Assembly (NCBI GenBank): GCA_023392945.1
Contig: JAEWNB010000142.1
Span: 1-7,599 of the forward strand
Origin: Bacteroidota bacterium
Lineage (GTDB): Bacteria > Bacteroidota > Bacteroidia > Bacteroidales > WCHB1-69
Direction: 5' to 3'
DNA length: 7,599 nt
Numbering within the stretch: the stretch's first letter is position 1; each line of letters starts with the position of its first letter. The notes beneath the pieces are model-generated. The model saw only the letters and a program-made list of their open reading frames with translations, was not told the origin of the DNA and searched no databases. A program made the position numbers and the translations under genes. Below, in pieces: positions 7,318 through 7,599 of the stretch.

Positions 7318-7322
7318 AACAT

Positions 7323-7419
7323 TTTTTCTATTCAAAAAATTTCTCAGGCTCAATTAACATTATATATAATTAAACTTATTTGATATTAAAAAAATAGGTT
7401 ATTAAATATATTTATATTT
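7323..7419. other. AT-rich intergenic spacer without recognised genes
   Basis: This divergent spacer between the minus-strand operon and the plus-strand structured element is very AT-rich with runs of A and T. I see no reading frame, tRNA-like fold or strong repeat in it. It would contain the upstream regions of both neighbouring promoters. Confidence 0.5.
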
Positions 7420-7427
7420 TATATTTG
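7420..7427 (+). promoter_or_regulatory. -7 element driving the structured element at 7429-7548
   Basis: TATATTTG matches TAnnTTTG exactly. With usual spacing, transcription would begin near 7430-7433, right at the 5' end of the 12-bp closing helix. No TTTG or TTG is visible 17-23 bp upstream, so the promoter may be weak or activator-dependent. A chance match in AT-rich DNA is possible. Confidence 0.4.
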
Positions 7428-7428
7428 G

Positions 7429-7548
7429 GTGCCACGGGATTTGGATATGAAAGAGAATGTATCTGTTTTTGGCCTTGTTCCCCTGTGCCCGAAAGCAGCC
7501 GCCTTTGCGGTGTTTTCAGTTCTATCCCGTGGCGCAGGGATAGAAACT
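7429..7548 (+). ncRNA. candidate structured RNA (or short inverted-repeat element), unrecognised family
   Basis: GTGCCACGGGAT (7429-7440) pairs with ATCCCGTGGCGC (7524-7535) as a 12-bp helix with one G-U pair, closing a region of about 107 nt. Inside are GATATG/TGTATC (7444-7449 with 7458-7463, two G-U pairs) and CCGC-CTTT-GCGG (7499-7510). The 3' arm can instead form a local hairpin: TTCTATCCC (7520-7528) with GGGATAGAA (7537-7545), a perfect 9-bp stem with an 8-nt loop, extended by AG/CT past a bulge. The two folds share ATCCC and exclude each other. The element is clearly GC-richer than its flanks and begins just after a -7 box. No U-run follows the 3' hairpin, so it is not a plain intrinsic terminator. 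It lacks the features of tRNA, tmRNA, RNase P or SRP RNA. A non-autonomous mobile repeat with 12-bp terminal inverted repeats, or a small coding gene (39-codon frame at 7447-7566), are the alternatives. Confidence 0.4.
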
Positions 7549-7599
7549 AAAAATAACCACTTTTAATCCATCAATTTCTCAAACCAAAAGGCCCTCTCA

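Noticed and set aside
7483..7500. Resemblance to SRP (4.5S) RNA because of GCAGCC after a GAAA-containing loop
   Set aside because: The conserved UCC-GGAA-GGA tetraloop stem and the GUCAGG strand of SRP helix 8 are missing; only a short string matches.
7518..7548. Intrinsic terminator at the 9-bp hairpin
   Set aside because: No U-run follows the stem on either strand, so a standard intrinsic terminator is not supported; it is kept as part of the structured element.
1..7599. CRISPR arrays, tRNA or rRNA genes, insertion sequences, prophage genes
   Set aside because: I saw no regularly spaced repeats of CRISPR size, no cloverleaf or rRNA signatures, and no transposase or integrase coding.

Overview
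The window looks like a chromosomal segment of a Bacteroidota (Bacteroidetes) bacterium, probably from an anaerobic or fermentative lineage. The evidence is AT-rich DNA, starts without clear Shine-Dalgarno sequences, several -7 elements of the Bacteroidota type TAnnTTTG, a TetR-TolC efflux arrangement typical of the phylum, and a subclass B1 metallo-beta-lactamase that resembles CcrA/CfiA of Bacteroides fragilis. I cannot name a genus.

Layout, left to right. (1) 1-770, minus strand: a TetR-family repressor followed after 18 bp by the first 47 codons of a TolC-family outer-membrane protein that runs off the left edge. This is the start of a self-regulated efflux operon. (2) 771-1073: a 303-bp divergent intergenic region with two 18-bp inverted repeats and a 13-bp-period repeat upstream of tetR, then two -7 elements and a small hairpin upstream of the next gene. 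(3) 1074-1823, plus strand: an exported class B1 metallo-beta-lactamase with all six zinc ligands. (4) 1824-1935: a convergent gap with one weak terminator candidate. (5) 1936-7292, minus strand: a tight three-gene operon transcribed as phospho-sugar mutase, ADP-forming acyl/acetyl-CoA synthetase, then MOP-family polysaccharide flippase, with gaps of 6 and 20 bp. (6) 7293-7599: a divergent region holding the mutase promoter, an AT-rich spacer, and on the plus strand a compact GC-richer element (about 7429-7548). The element has its own -7 box, a 12-bp closing helix and a competing 9-bp 3' hairpin.

How the parts may work together. The left part reads as a small drug-response locus: a repressor-controlled exporter divergent from a secreted beta-lactamase. 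The right operon combines sugar-phosphate interconversion (a supply route to nucleotide sugars), ATP formation from acyl-CoA, and lipid-linked glycan flipping. The mutase and flippase fit an envelope-glycan theme, while the CoA synthetase may simply be a co-transcribed energy gene. The least explained item is the structured element at the right end, a candidate small RNA, riboregulator or short mobile repeat that also contains a 39-codon open frame.
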